From Burkholderiales bacterium (GTDB lineage: Bacteria; Pseudomonadota; Gammaproteobacteria; Burkholderiales; Casimicrobiaceae): 53,167 nt of DNA. Positions 26,493 to 34,425 of the stretch are shown piece after piece. The stretch is from NCBI GenBank assembly GCA_031277215.1, contig JAITMR010000030.1, forward strand, positions 1 to 53,167, given 5' to 3'. Within the stretch, counting starts at the first letter, position 1. Every line of letters begins with the position of its first letter. Both the position numbers and the translations under genes were made by a program. The notes below the pieces were generated by a model. The model was not told the DNA's origin. It did no database searches and saw only the letters and a list, made by a program, of their open reading frames with translations.

Positions 26493-27662
26493 CTACTTCC
26501 TGCTTACCCATATCGGAACGCCAATCAGCAGGCCAAGAAGACACCAACCTCCCAGAGGAGGAATAATCGTGTCCACTATTGCGCTCACGATCATTCCTAC
26601 AAAAAACACTCCGAACCCTACCCAAATTTTCTTCCAGATAGACCACTTTTGGTTAAACCACTTTCTGGCAAAAACTTCGTCCTCCACATCCGCAAAGGAT
26701 TTTTCCTGTGCAGCCATTTCTTCAAGAATTCTTTTGACGCTCGCCCTGTCTTTGACGCTTGCCGCGATTTTCGCCTGTTTCGCCAATGCGAGATAATTTC
26801 GCTTGGCGGCGGTCGTTTTCTGTGTCAAGTCGTCGAAATTCGTTTTTATGGAAGAAAAAAGAATACCAAAACTTTTTTCCGGAAGCCCAATAGAAAAATT
26901 TTTCTCTTTGAGTTGGTCAAGCACAGGGCGGCGGCCTTTTTGTGCTAAAAGGGCTTGGGCGGGAGCCAACATTTCCGTTATTCCCTCTTCTGTTACAAGC
27001 AGGCCGAGAGCTTTCATTTTTTTCGTCTCTTCAAAGAGTTGCTGGGCGCTTTGTTCAAGGTTGGGGATTTTATCTGCCCAACTCTCCGGCGCATCAAGGC
27101 TGATATTGTTATTCTTTTTCAAAAGCGTTTCTATCTCTTCACATTTTGATAGGAAATCATCCGCCGCTTTGTAAAAAGGCTGAGTGTACGCCTTGACGTG
27201 CTCCGGCAGATCGAGCAGGTTGACTCGCGCTCCGCCAAGCGAAATATCCAGCCTTTTCAGGAAGGCCACCAGTTCTCTGATCCTTTCCAGATCTTCAAAT
27301 TCTTCGAAAATCTCTTCCCCCATTTGAGCTGCCCGCGAGATATAGACGGAAGGAAAAAGAGCCTCCTTGAGAAGAATTTTTTCATCAACCTCGGAAGAGA
27401 TAAGCTGCTCCAGTTGTTTTAACCGCTCATTGCTTTCCAGGCAAGCTACCCTTAGCTCTTTCGCTCGGGCACGCCGTTCCTTCTCTTTTTGTTGCCCCAG
27501 AAGCTGTAGCTTGGTTAGCTCATTGGCTTCTCTCTGGGCTTCCGCCAACTCCCCCATTTTATGAGCGGCGTATGCTTGCGCTGCCGCAGAAGCAACTTGC
27601 GCTCCCGACGCGACATTCTGCGCAGTGGCAGACCTGTTAAGGGCATTGCTTAAATCAGACAT
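26493..27662 (-). CDS. Coiled-coil protein with two C-terminal membrane helices, function unknown
   Basis: 389 residues. The start ATG at 27662 has a perfect AGGAGG seven bases upstream, so I prefer it to the earlier in-frame codon. Residues about 15-105 are Ala/Gln/Glu/Lys-rich coiled coil (HKMGELAEAQREANELTKLQ). A helical middle follows, then another coiled region, then two membrane segments (WVGFGVFFVGMIVSAIVDTI and LGGWCLLGLLIGVPIWV) at the very C-terminus. I do not recognise the family. It lies 88 bases downstream of the Mrr-like nuclease on the same strand, and is probably co-expressed as a membrane-anchored partner. Confidence 0.65.
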   Translation of the reverse strand: MSDLSNALNRSATAQNVASGAQVASAAAQAYAAHKMGELAEAQREANELTKLQLLGQQKEKERRARAKELRVACLESNERLKQLEQLISSEVDEKILLKEALFPSVYISRAAQMGEEIFEEFEDLERIRELVAFLKRLDISLGGARVNLLDLPEHVKAYTQPFYKAADDFLSKCEEIETLLKKNNNISLDAPESWADKIPNLEQSAQQLFEETKKMKALGLLVTEEGITEMLAPAQALLAQKGRRPVLDQLKEKNFSIGLPEKSFGILFSSIKTNFDDLTQKTTAAKRNYLALAKQAKIAASVKDRASVKRILEEMAAQEKSFADVEDEVFARKWFNQKWSIWKKIWVGFGVFFVGMIVSAIVDTIIPPLGGWCLLGLLIGVPIWVSRK

Positions 27663-27750
27663 ACCAAACCTCCTGCTCATCTCCACATTGAAGAAAGTTT
27701 TATTCGCGCTATTTTGTAAGAATAAAAGTGCGCAGTATCATGAAAACGCT

Positions 27751-28818
27751 TTACCCCTCAGTAGAACGAAGCGCGGAAACCCCTGCGTCCAACAACATTT
27801 CGGAAAACAATATGCCATTGATTAACCGAACTTGGTTTTGTCGTGCCAAGCTTTTAGCTTTGTCCGAGAAACCCTCAGCAGAAGAAACTACCCATCTTAT
27901 TTTGGTGTACTCGTCATCCATGGCCTCTTTCCCTGAAGAATAATTGCTTATCTGCTCAACAGCCCAATCATCCGTTATCCCGTCATGACATTTTGCTTGT
28001 GTGTAAATGATACTTTTCAGGTGCTCGAATACCGCCACGACATCGGCGTCTCCTTCTTTGTCTTTTCCGTTTTTGGGTGGAATAAATGCAGTTGCGCCCA
28101 AACTTTCGAAATAACGCTTTATTAAATCTTCCAACTTCTTATCGTCTAAATCTCTTTTGAGCGTTTCTAGAATAATGGGCGCAACCTCTTTTTTAAGGTT
28201 CGAATGGATGTCATGAGGGCGTTTTTCTTCGAAATTATTAATTGCTCTTTCGATATCTTTCCTCAGGTCGCTAATGTTCGTGTTGGTTCCTTGATACTTT
28301 AGCCTTTGTGATAATTTTGCCCCCGCGTAATCGCTCCTGCTTATATTGCCAGCAAGAAGTTTTGCTTTTCTGAAATAGCCTAGATCCACCAATTCTTCGC
28401 CATTTTGTTTTTTAATAAACAACCTTCCATCCTCCTTTTTAATAAAAGAGAAGGAGGTTAGATTCTCGAATTCGATAAAAGGGATTTCTGAAATATGAAT
28501 CGGATTGTCTTCCAAAAGCTCATAGACGGAAAAATTTTTCCATCCAGGAACAAGGACAACGTCTCCTTTCTTCATTTTTAAGATAAACCGCCATAGGCTC
28601 CAACGAGCTCTTGTCTTTTCCCCGCAAACGCTTAAAAAAGCGTCATCAAAAACCGCCTCACTGTTTTCCTCATTAGCCGCCTTGACCAAGTCAAAGCCCT
28701 CTAGAGAAAAACTGGAAAAACCAATGGATAAATATCCCCTGTCAAGAAGCGGGCGGGCAATTTCACCCCAGTGTGAAATTCTGTGCAGCCAATACGTTTT
28801 TTCTCTTGTGTTAGCCAT
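27751..28818 (-). CDS. Mrr-like restriction endonuclease with an N-terminal sensor-like domain
   Basis: 355 residues, with AGGAG before the ATG. The C-terminal half has the Mrr/PD-(D/E)xK pattern: 'LEDLIKRYFESLGATAF', the metal-binding Asp in GDADVVAVF and the catalytic 'IIYTQAKCHDG' (Q-x-K). The N-terminal half ('RISHWGEIARPLLDRGYLSIGFSS', in part; 'KKGDVVLVPGWKNFSVYEL') looks like an EVE/PUA-type base-recognising domain, as in modification-dependent restriction enzymes. I infer that it cuts modified or foreign DNA. No methyltransferase is adjacent, which fits a modification-dependent enzyme. It is divergent from an XRE regulator with a palindromic site between them. Confidence 0.78.
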   Translation of the reverse strand: MANTREKTYWLHRISHWGEIARPLLDRGYLSIGFSSFSLEGFDLVKAANEENSEAVFDDAFLSVCGEKTRARWSLWRFILKMKKGDVVLVPGWKNFSVYELLEDNPIHISEIPFIEFENLTSFSFIKKEDGRLFIKKQNGEELVDLGYFRKAKLLAGNISRSDYAGAKLSQRLKYQGTNTNISDLRKDIERAINNFEEKRPHDIHSNLKKEVAPIILETLKRDLDDKKLEDLIKRYFESLGATAFIPPKNGKDKEGDADVVAVFEHLKSIIYTQAKCHDGITDDWAVEQISNYSSGKEAMDDEYTKIRWVVSSAEGFSDKAKSLARQNQVRLINGILFSEMLLDAGVSALRSTEG

Positions 28819-28906
28819 AATAATCTCCTGTCAACGATTGCATCAAAGCAAGATCATAAAAATATGAAGAAAAGCACGCACAATGGAGCGCACATGACAA
28901 CCTTAA

Positions 28907-28929
28907 ATAAATCCCAATTTGGAATTTAT
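28907..28929. promoter_or_regulatory. 23-bp near-perfect palindrome, likely operator for the divergent XRE regulator
   Basis: Half-sites ATAAATCCCAA (28907-28917) and TTGGAATTTAT (28919-28929) match at 10 of 11 positions around one central base. It lies in the AT-rich gap between the Mrr gene (start 28818) and the XRE gene (start 28979), where a regulator could control both. Confidence 0.6.
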
Positions 28930-28978
28930 CTATATTACAACAAATATTCTGTAATTGGATATTTTTGGGGCGCGAGGC

Positions 28979-29254
28979 TTGAGCGTTATCTATTCCCTCG
29001 AATATCAGGGGCTTTTGTCCTCCCTGAAAAGCGCGAGGAAGAAACGATTGATTACCCAGAAAGCGCTGGCGCACGCTTTGGGGCGGTCGCAGTCGTTTGT
29101 CGCAAAGTACGAAAGCGGAGAACTGCTTCTCGATGTCGTCATTTTTGTTCGCATTTGCCGTTTGCTGGGGCTAAACCCGACAAAGGTCATCGCACCTGTT
29201 TATCCAAAACTGTTGCCATTGGAGGCGGACAGAAAATACGGTTATTCAGAATAA
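28979..29254 (+). CDS. XRE-family HTH regulator (small, C-protein-like)
   Basis: 91 residues from the TTG at 28979 (SVIYSLEYQGLLSSLKSAR), preceded by GAGG; this start fits related proteins. The helix-turn-helix is 'ITQKALAHALGRSQSFVAKYESG' (in part). It is followed by 'LDVVIFVRICRLLGLNPTKV', the usual dimer helix. Similar short XRE proteins control restriction and toxin-antitoxin genes. Here it faces the Mrr nuclease operon across a palindromic site. Its 3' end overlaps the truncated parA on the other strand by 9 bases, so it lies at the edge of a rearrangement. Confidence 0.8.
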   Translation: MSVIYSLEYQGLLSSLKSARKKRLITQKALAHALGRSQSFVAKYESGELLLDVVIFVRICRLLGLNPTKVIAPVYPKLLPLEADRKYGYSE

Positions 29255-29776
29255 GAATAGCGTCCCTTCTGGCGAGAAAACGGTAAGTGAAGCAACGAGC
29301 CTGCACAAACGGCGTATCAATGCCGTGACTGCCAAAGTAAAAGGCACAATCAAGCTCCTCCTCTCAGCGGGGATTTCCAGGGCGATGCAGCGGCTGCCCT
29401 TGGTGTCGATCAGAATCAGATCGTAGTGCGGCTGTAGGGTGGGCAGGAGGTTGACCAGCCTAAGCCGCCCGTCGGCAGCGTTGAGCAGCAGGGTATCGAG
29501 TTGCCCCTTGCTGTCATTGGATATGATGATGTCGAGATTGTGAATGCTTGTTTTGGAGATGATGGATTCTGGTCGGGTTTCGTTGGCTCCAACGAACTCG
29601 TAAATGCCGCCTGGAGCCTCATATTCCAGCCTGTAGTAGCTCGAAAGCGTGGGCTGGGCATCCAGGTCTATCAGAAGGACGCGCTTACCGGCGTCCGCGC
29701 AAAATGCGCCCAGATTCGCGGCAGTTGTGGATTTCCCCACGCCGCCCTTGGTGCTCATAACTGGAACTGTAATCAT
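29246..29776 (-). pseudogene. Truncated ParA/Soj-type ATPase
   Basis: 176 codons. The deviant Walker A STKGGVGKSTTAANLG, 'LLIDLDAQPTLSSYY' and 'YDLILIDTKGSRCIALE' are intact. After about residue 140 the sequence turns into unrelated 'RRSLIVPFTLAVTALIRRL', losing the C-terminal half normal for the family. The best match by eye is the Soj/ParA at the end of integrative conjugative elements that insert in tRNA genes, which fits tRNA-Ser 80 bases upstream. It is probably non-functional. Confidence 0.8.
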
Positions 29777-29809
29777 GACCTTGCCTCTCTAAAGATGGTT
29801 GATCTTTAG
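29687..29809 (-). repeat. Inverted-repeat arm A: parA 5' end and leader, left of tRNA-Ser
   Basis: 123 bases covering the leader and first 30 codons of the truncated parA. They are nearly identical to arm B (30016-30140) in inverted orientation; I count about five substitutions and one 2-base indel. The outer end carries an 8-bp palindrome, CTAAAGAT / ATCTTTAG with 5 bases between, just upstream of the parA start. Confidence 0.88.
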
Positions 29810-29856
29810 CACGAGGAATGTCAACTTATTGTTTCTTCTCGTTTATCTCTGCACCT

Positions 29857-29946
29857 TGGCGGAGAGAGTGGGATTCGAACCCACGGTAGGCTTGCACCTA
29901 CGCCTGATTTCGAGTCAGGTACCTTCGACCGCTCGGCCATCTCTCC
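29857..29946 (-). tRNA. tRNA-Ser (anticodon CGA)
   Basis: The 7-bp acceptor stem GGAGAGA / TCTCTCC is followed by discriminator G and encoded CCA. The anticodon loop is CTGACTCGAAATCAG, giving CGA. A long variable arm (GCGTAGGTGCAAGCCTACC) and T loop GGTTCGAATCC are visible. Length 90 bases, right for a class II tRNA. It lies between two inverted parA fragments, consistent with use as an integration site at its 3' end (29857). Confidence 0.96.
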
Positions 29947-30015
29947 GCGAGGGCTGGATTATAGCGGAAACTTGGCGTTTGAGGCTGTTGGGACGGTAGT
30001 AATGACGCAAGCCAG

Positions 30016-30140
30016 CTAAAGATCAACCATCTTTAGAGAGGCAAGGTCACATGATTACTGTTCCAGTTATGAGCACCAAGGGCGGCGTTGGGAAATCCAC
30101 AACTGCCGCAAACCTGGGCGCATTTTGCGCGGACGCGGGT
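30016..30140 (+). pseudogene. Inverted-repeat arm B: parA leader and first 30 codons only
   Basis: From the ATG at 30051 the first 30 codons repeat those of the truncated parA (PVMSTKGGVGKSTTAANLG). After the codons for CADAG the frame leaves the homology and runs on to 30269 with unrelated sequence. The same 8-bp palindrome precedes the start. Together with arm A it encloses tRNA-Ser with a spacer of about 200 bases. Confidence 0.85.
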
Positions 30141-30323
30141 ATCATCAGCTATTCAAAGTCAGGCTCGTCAATCAGCGTCTCCAGCAACCGGTCGTTTGTG
30201 AAAGTCTCCCCAAGACACTGCCGTGGCCTGGAAAATCAATGTGTTACAATTCTCGAAAATAGTTCTTAAAATTCCATTCTTGATTGCTTATCATATCAAC
30301 GAGTTTTGATAAGGAGCGGCAAC

Positions 30324-30554
30324 ATGGGTCAGCTTGATCGCATCACCCAGCAGCCTGAAGTCATGGGCGGCAAGGCGTGCATTCGTGGGATGCGCGTCAC
30401 GGTCGGCATGGTGGTAGGGCAAATCAGCGCAGGTCGCAGCGTCGATGAAATCCTGACCGATTTTCCCTACTTGGAGCGCGACGACATCATGCAGGCGCTT
30501 CGCTACGCGGCATGGCGTGCGGATGAGCGCGAGGTTGCGTTAGCCATCGCATGA
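30324..30554 (+). CDS. DUF433 antitoxin-like protein
   Basis: 76 residues; AAGGAG precedes the ATG at 30324. 'DRITQQPEVMGGKACIRGMR' (in part), 'VTVGMVVGQISAGRSVDEIL' and 'YPYLERDDIMQAL'-like text (here FPYLERDDIMQALRYAAW) are the DUF433 signature, a small winged-HTH protein. In many genomes DUF433 precedes a DUF5615 PIN-like gene in a VapBC-like module, and it is presumed to be the antitoxin and DNA-binding autoregulator. The stop overlaps the next start (ATGA). Confidence 0.88.
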   Translation: MGQLDRITQQPEVMGGKACIRGMRVTVGMVVGQISAGRSVDEILTDFPYLERDDIMQALRYAAWRADEREVALAIA

Positions 30555-30925
30555 AATTGCTGGTCGATATGAACCTGTCGCCGCGTTGGGTCGATGTGCT
30601 GGCCGACACGGGGATTGAGGCGGTGCACTGGTCGGCTCTCGGGGCTTACAACGCGACAGACTCGGAGATCATGGCCTATGCTAGCGCAAACGACTGTGTG
30701 GTGCTCACTCACGATCTGGACTTCGGCGCAATCCTCGCTGCTACCCATAGGGAAAAGCCTAGCGTTGTGCAGATTCGAAACGAGGATGTCAACCCGGACG
30801 TAATCGGCAAGCAGGTCGTCATCGCCTTGCGACAAATGGCTTCTGAGTTGAAAGAGGGTGCTTTGCTCACGGTCGATCCGAATCGCATGCGCTTACGTCT
30901 GCTACCTTTGCAACCAAAAGAATAG
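30551..30925 (+). CDS. DUF5615 PIN-like toxin
   Basis: 124 residues. 'MKLLVDMNLSPRWVDVLADTG', 'DSEIMAYASANDCVVLTHDLD' (each in part) and the acidic residues Asp6, the Asp of ATDSEI and 'THDLDFG' fit the PIN-like nuclease fold. The likely role is an RNase toxin paired with the DUF433 protein at 30324, to which it is coupled. Family knowledge supports the pairing; activity is not tested here. All acidic positions I would expect are present. Confidence 0.86.
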   Translation: MKLLVDMNLSPRWVDVLADTGIEAVHWSALGAYNATDSEIMAYASANDCVVLTHDLDFGAILAATHREKPSVVQIRNEDVNPDVIGKQVVIALRQMASELKEGALLTVDPNRMRLRLLPLQPKE

Positions 30926-30996
30926 ACGACGATGCGCCTCTCCGACCAACTCGACACAACAAACAACAACCAAGGGTTGCGTGAAATTCGGCCACG

Positions 30997-31365
30997 CTGA
31001 TTGGCTACGCACGTGTTTCAACACAGGATCAAAACCTCGAATTGCAGTGAGAAGTCCTGTCTAAGGCTGGGTGCCAAAAGGTCTTTGAGGACAAGGGGAG
31101 TGGTGCGCGAGCAGACCGGCTTGGTTTAACCAAAACATTCGAAGTGCTGCGAGAAGGTGACACCTTGGCCGTTTGGAAACTCGACCGGCTTGAACGTAGC
31201 GTTAAGCAGCTTGCTGAAATGCAAAAGATCATCGACGCAGAGAAAAGCGGTCTTTTCGATGTGTTAGCCTGCATCCGCTGCGCGATGGAGCCGCTAACCA
31301 GAGAGAAACGCGCCGAACAGGCCGAGGCGATTATCGGGTTTCAGAAATATCTGTATCAGAATTGA
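30997..31365 (+). pseudogene. Serine resolvase/invertase remnant with an in-frame stop
   Basis: The N-terminal signature LIGYARVSTQDQNLELQ contains the catalytic serine. A TGA at 31048 interrupts it, then the same frame continues 'KVFEDKGSGARADR', 'LAVWKLDRLERSVKQL' and 'PLTREKRAEQAEAIIG'. The middle and C-terminal DNA-binding part are missing or scrambled. It is therefore a decayed Tn3-family-type or plasmid resolvase, marking past mobile DNA at the island's right end. Confidence 0.85.
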
Positions 31366-31383
31366 CGGGGCACTTAACCCCGA

Positions 31384-31986
31384 TTACGCAAGCAACGTGT
31401 CCGGGCGTAACACCATTTGCCGTAGCTCTTGTTCGGTCGGCGGGTGCATCGGGGCGAACGAGATATAACGCACATGCGCTGTTTTCAGCGCGAGTTTTTT
31501 GGCTTGGTGCAGGCGCGTCAGCCGTTCGTCCGCAGCGATGGCCGGGTTTTCAAGGTCAACCACGGCGATGATCACCATATCGCCGTCGCAAACAGCAAAA
31601 CTCACATCGAGGTAAGCGATTCGGCGGAACGCTTCCAACCATTTCTCGTCTTCCCCTTCCGCGGTCAACTGGAAAAGATCGAGAAGACGGACATGCGCCA
31701 GAACCTCATGTTGCGGCACGGCTCTTTTCAGATGGTGGAAGGCAATGGTTTCGATTCTGCTCAGGAAACGCGGTTTCAGAGTGTAGAAGCCGGGCTGTTC
31801 TGCGGACGACAGCAAGCGCACGGTTTCGCCTTCTGTCCATCCGGGCAACGACACCGTATCGGAACCCATCAACGACTGCATTTTTTCCATCTGCCGGGAA
31901 CGGCGGATGAAGCCGATCGTCGTCACCACTGCGAATGCCACAAGGGCCAACGCAAAAAGCCACGCGCCGACAGTGAACTCTTCCAT
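31384..31986 (-). CDS. DUF2726 membrane-anchored protein
   Basis: 200 residues. An N-terminal membrane helix (AWLFALALVAFAVVTTIGFI) is followed by a linker and a DUF2726 domain, about residues 70-190 (PRFLSRIETIAFHHLKRAVP, then 'LDVSFAVCDGDMVIIAVVDL'). The domain is related to restriction-endonuclease-like folds, though a full catalytic set is not obvious. The role is unknown. It lies between the decayed resolvase and the cobalamin riboswitch with no partner gene. Confidence 0.78.
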   Translation of the reverse strand: MEEFTVGAWLFALALVAFAVVTTIGFIRRSRQMEKMQSLMGSDTVSLPGWTEGETVRLLSSAEQPGFYTLKPRFLSRIETIAFHHLKRAVPQHEVLAHVRLLDLFQLTAEGEDEKWLEAFRRIAYLDVSFAVCDGDMVIIAVVDLENPAIAADERLTRLHQAKKLALKTAHVRYISFAPMHPPTEQELRQMVLRPDTLLA

Positions 31987-32136
31987 ATCTCCTCTGTTTG
32001 TCGTTGAAAAGCGCTCTTTTAACGCCCAAGGCTATTCTAATCCGTTTTATGCTAACCATGATATTTTTGTCGGCGTCTTCCCATTTCTCAAAGCCGGACT
32101 GTTGCTTTCCCATGCAATCTTCTATACTTACACTTT

Positions 32137-32345
32137 TCGTGAGGTGCCCTGTGTCGTTTGACTTCCAGGGTGAAACGGGAACGCGGTTAAAAATCAAGCC
32201 GCGGCTGCCCCCGCAACGGTAGGTCGGTGTGGGCGATTCTTCAGGCCACTGCGCTATGGCGTGGGAAGGCGAATCGTCAAAACCGGCAAGCCCGGAGACC
32301 GGCCTCATGAAATGGTAGTCGTTGCGATGCGGAGGGCGTCGCCGA
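32137..32345 (+). promoter_or_regulatory. Cobalamin (adenosylcobalamin) riboswitch
   Basis: The order of conserved elements is GAGGTGCCCTG, GGGTGAAACGGGAA, GCCGCGGCTGCCCCCGCAAC, then the B12 box AAGCCCGGAGACCGGCC (about 32289-32305). It lies upstream of btuB and is oriented with it. By family knowledge, B12 binding represses expression. The edges are approximate. Confidence 0.93.
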
Positions 32346-32493
32346 AGACTCTGAGCTGCCCGAGCGGGCGTCTGTTCCGTGCGCATTCCTGCGTTATGGA
32401 AGGGTGCTGCTGATGTGAGGTTTCTCGCGCAGCTTTGATCTACGGTTTCTCCTGCGACAACGGCAAAGCAAATAGCCTTATTCGGAGGAATCG

Positions 32494-34425
32494 ATGCCTG
32501 TTTTGTTTGTGACCTGTTTTTTGCGTTTACAGGAGCGCACCCTTTACCATCGGATTTTCGGGTTAACTGCGTTCCTGGTCGTTATCGGAGGATTACCGTT
32601 TCCTTCCGCATGGGCGCAAATCCCTTCTTCCCCCGCGTCGGGCGCTGAAGAGCCGTTGACCATTGTGATTACCACTTCCCGAACGCCTATTCCCTCTGAA
32701 GAGGCGCTTGCCGATCTTACGGTGATTGATGAAAAAACCATTGCCAACAGTGGCGCTGCTTCGCTTCCCGATCTGCTGGCGCGTCAGCCGGGTATTGAAA
32801 TCGTGCGCTATGGCGGTCATGGTGCTGCTTCCAGTCTTTTCTTGCGCGGCAGCAACAGTGGCCATACCTTGGTATTGATTGACGGTGTGCGTACCGCCTC
32901 GTTGTCCACCGGCATGTCCTCGCTTGAAATCCTTCCATTGGCAAATATCGAACGCATCGAAATTCTTCGCGGCGCAGCGTCCATGTTGTTCGGCGCCGAT
33001 GCGCTTGGCGGTGTCGTTCAGATTTTCACCAAGAGCGCTTCGTCAAAACCGCTGTCGTTGATGGCCGATACCGCTTGCGGCGCTCACCGTACCTGCATGG
33101 GCAATGCCAGCATATCCGGCACGCGGGGTCTTTTCCGTTGGGCTGTTGGCGCGGGTGCTGAATACAGCCGCGGCTTCAACGTCATTACGAACCCCAACAA
33201 TTTTAGCTACAACCCGGATCGTGACGGCTACCGCAACAACCATCAACACGCTTCATTGGAGTTTGTTCCCAACGACGATCATCGCATCACGCTTGCTTAT
33301 TTGCGCGACGCGATGGATGCCCAAATCGACGTCAGTCCTTTCGATGATGATCGTACCCAAACGCAATTTAGCCAAACCCGTCTTGCCGGATCGCATCGCT
33401 TGTCCAGTGTCTGGCAAACACGTTGGCAACTTTCAGAAATGCGCAATGATTCACGAACGCTGAGTTTTGGCGATGTTTATCGTTACCGATCGCACGACCG
33501 CCAATATCTTTGGCAAAACGAATTCGACCTTACCTCATGGATAACAGGCAGCATGCTGTTGTTCGCGCTCGAACGCGATGAACAACGGCTCGACAGCACC
33601 ACCGATTACGACATCAATACGCGCAACACCGATTCCGTCACCGGCAGCTATCGCTGGCGGTACGACAATCACTCTATGCAACTGTCCGGACGTTACGATC
33701 ATTCTTCTCAATACGGCGGCGAAACCAACGGCGGCATTAGTTACGGTTATCGCATCGCGCCAAGCTGGCAACTGACTGCCGGTATTGCGACTGCTTTCAA
33801 GGCGCCCACCTTTAACGACCTTTATTTTCCAGGCTATTCCAATCCCGATCTTGCACCAGAAAAAGGCCGAACTATTGAGGCCGGTTTGCAGCATACGATT
33901 GAGAAGGGCGCGTTACGCGGGAAGTGGCGTGCCACCGTCTGGGACAACCGCGTCCGCGACTTGATTGTTTACACCTGCCATAACACCGGTTTGTGCCGTC
34001 CTGAAAATATCGACCGTGCGCAATTGCGCGGTATTACCTTGGCGGCAGATTTTGATTATCATGGTTTCGGAATCGCCGGGTCAATCGACCGACAATCCGC
34101 GAAGAATGGCGAGACAGGCTTTCGGTTGCCGCGCCGTGCACAAACACATGGCAGCATCACCGTCAGCAAAACAACCGGCGCGTTTTACGGTGCCGTCAAT
34201 CTCGTCGCCAGCGGTCGGCGCTACGATAATGCGGCCAACACCGTGCGCCTCGGCGGCCATGGCGTCGTCAACCTCGTTGCCGAATGGAGCCCCCCGCTTG
34301 CCAATGCGGGCAAGCTGACCTGGTTCGCACGTTTCAACAATGTGTTTAACAAGGACTACCAGCTTGCAGCCGATTTTGCTACCGGAGGCGCTCAACTCAT
34401 GATCGGAGTACGAGGACAATGGTAA
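32494..34425 (+). CDS. btuB: TonB-dependent vitamin B12 receptor
   Basis: 643 residues; GGAGGAAT precedes the ATG. A signal peptide ends near SAWAQ. The TonB box region is 'LTIVITTSRTP'. The plug domain follows with 'VRYGGHGAASSLFLRGSNSG', 'TLVLIDGVR' and 'RIEILRGAASMLFGADALGG'. A 22-strand-type barrel ends in 'GGAQLMIGVRGQW' with a C-terminal aromatic. It imports cobalamin across the outer membrane using TonB energy. The riboswitch in the leader supports B12 as substrate. It overlaps btuF by 7 bases. Confidence 0.94.
   Translation: MPVLFVTCFLRLQERTLYHRIFGLTAFLVVIGGLPFPSAWAQIPSSPASGAEEPLTIVITTSRTPIPSEEALADLTVIDEKTIANSGAASLPDLLARQPGIEIVRYGGHGAASSLFLRGSNSGHTLVLIDGVRTASLSTGMSSLEILPLANIERIEILRGAASMLFGADALGGVVQIFTKSASSKPLSLMADTACGAHRTCMGNASISGTRGLFRWAVGAGAEYSRGFNVITNPNNFSYNPDRDGYRNNHQHASLEFVPNDDHRITLAYLRDAMDAQIDVSPFDDDRTQTQFSQTRLAGSHRLSSVWQTRWQLSEMRNDSRTLSFGDVYRYRSHDRQYLWQNEFDLTSWITGSMLLFALERDEQRLDSTTDYDINTRNTDSVTGSYRWRYDNHSMQLSGRYDHSSQYGGETNGGISYGYRIAPSWQLTAGIATAFKAPTFNDLYFPGYSNPDLAPEKGRTIEAGLQHTIEKGALRGKWRATVWDNRVRDLIVYTCHNTGLCRPENIDRAQLRGITLAADFDYHGFGIAGSIDRQSAKNGETGFRLPRRAQTHGSITVSKTTGAFYGAVNLVASGRRYDNAANTVRLGGHGVVNLVAEWSPPLANAGKLTWFARFNNVFNKDYQLAADFATGGAQLMIGVRGQW

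Noticed and set aside
30858-31064. A 68-codon frame on plus between the DUF5615 gene and the resolvase remnant
   Set aside because: It overlaps the end of the toxin gene and the resolvase in other frames, with no ribosome-binding site or recognisable features.
31706-32386. A 226-codon frame on minus across the cobalamin riboswitch
   Set aside because: It overlaps the structured riboswitch and the DUF2726 gene in another frame; arginine-rich shadow text.
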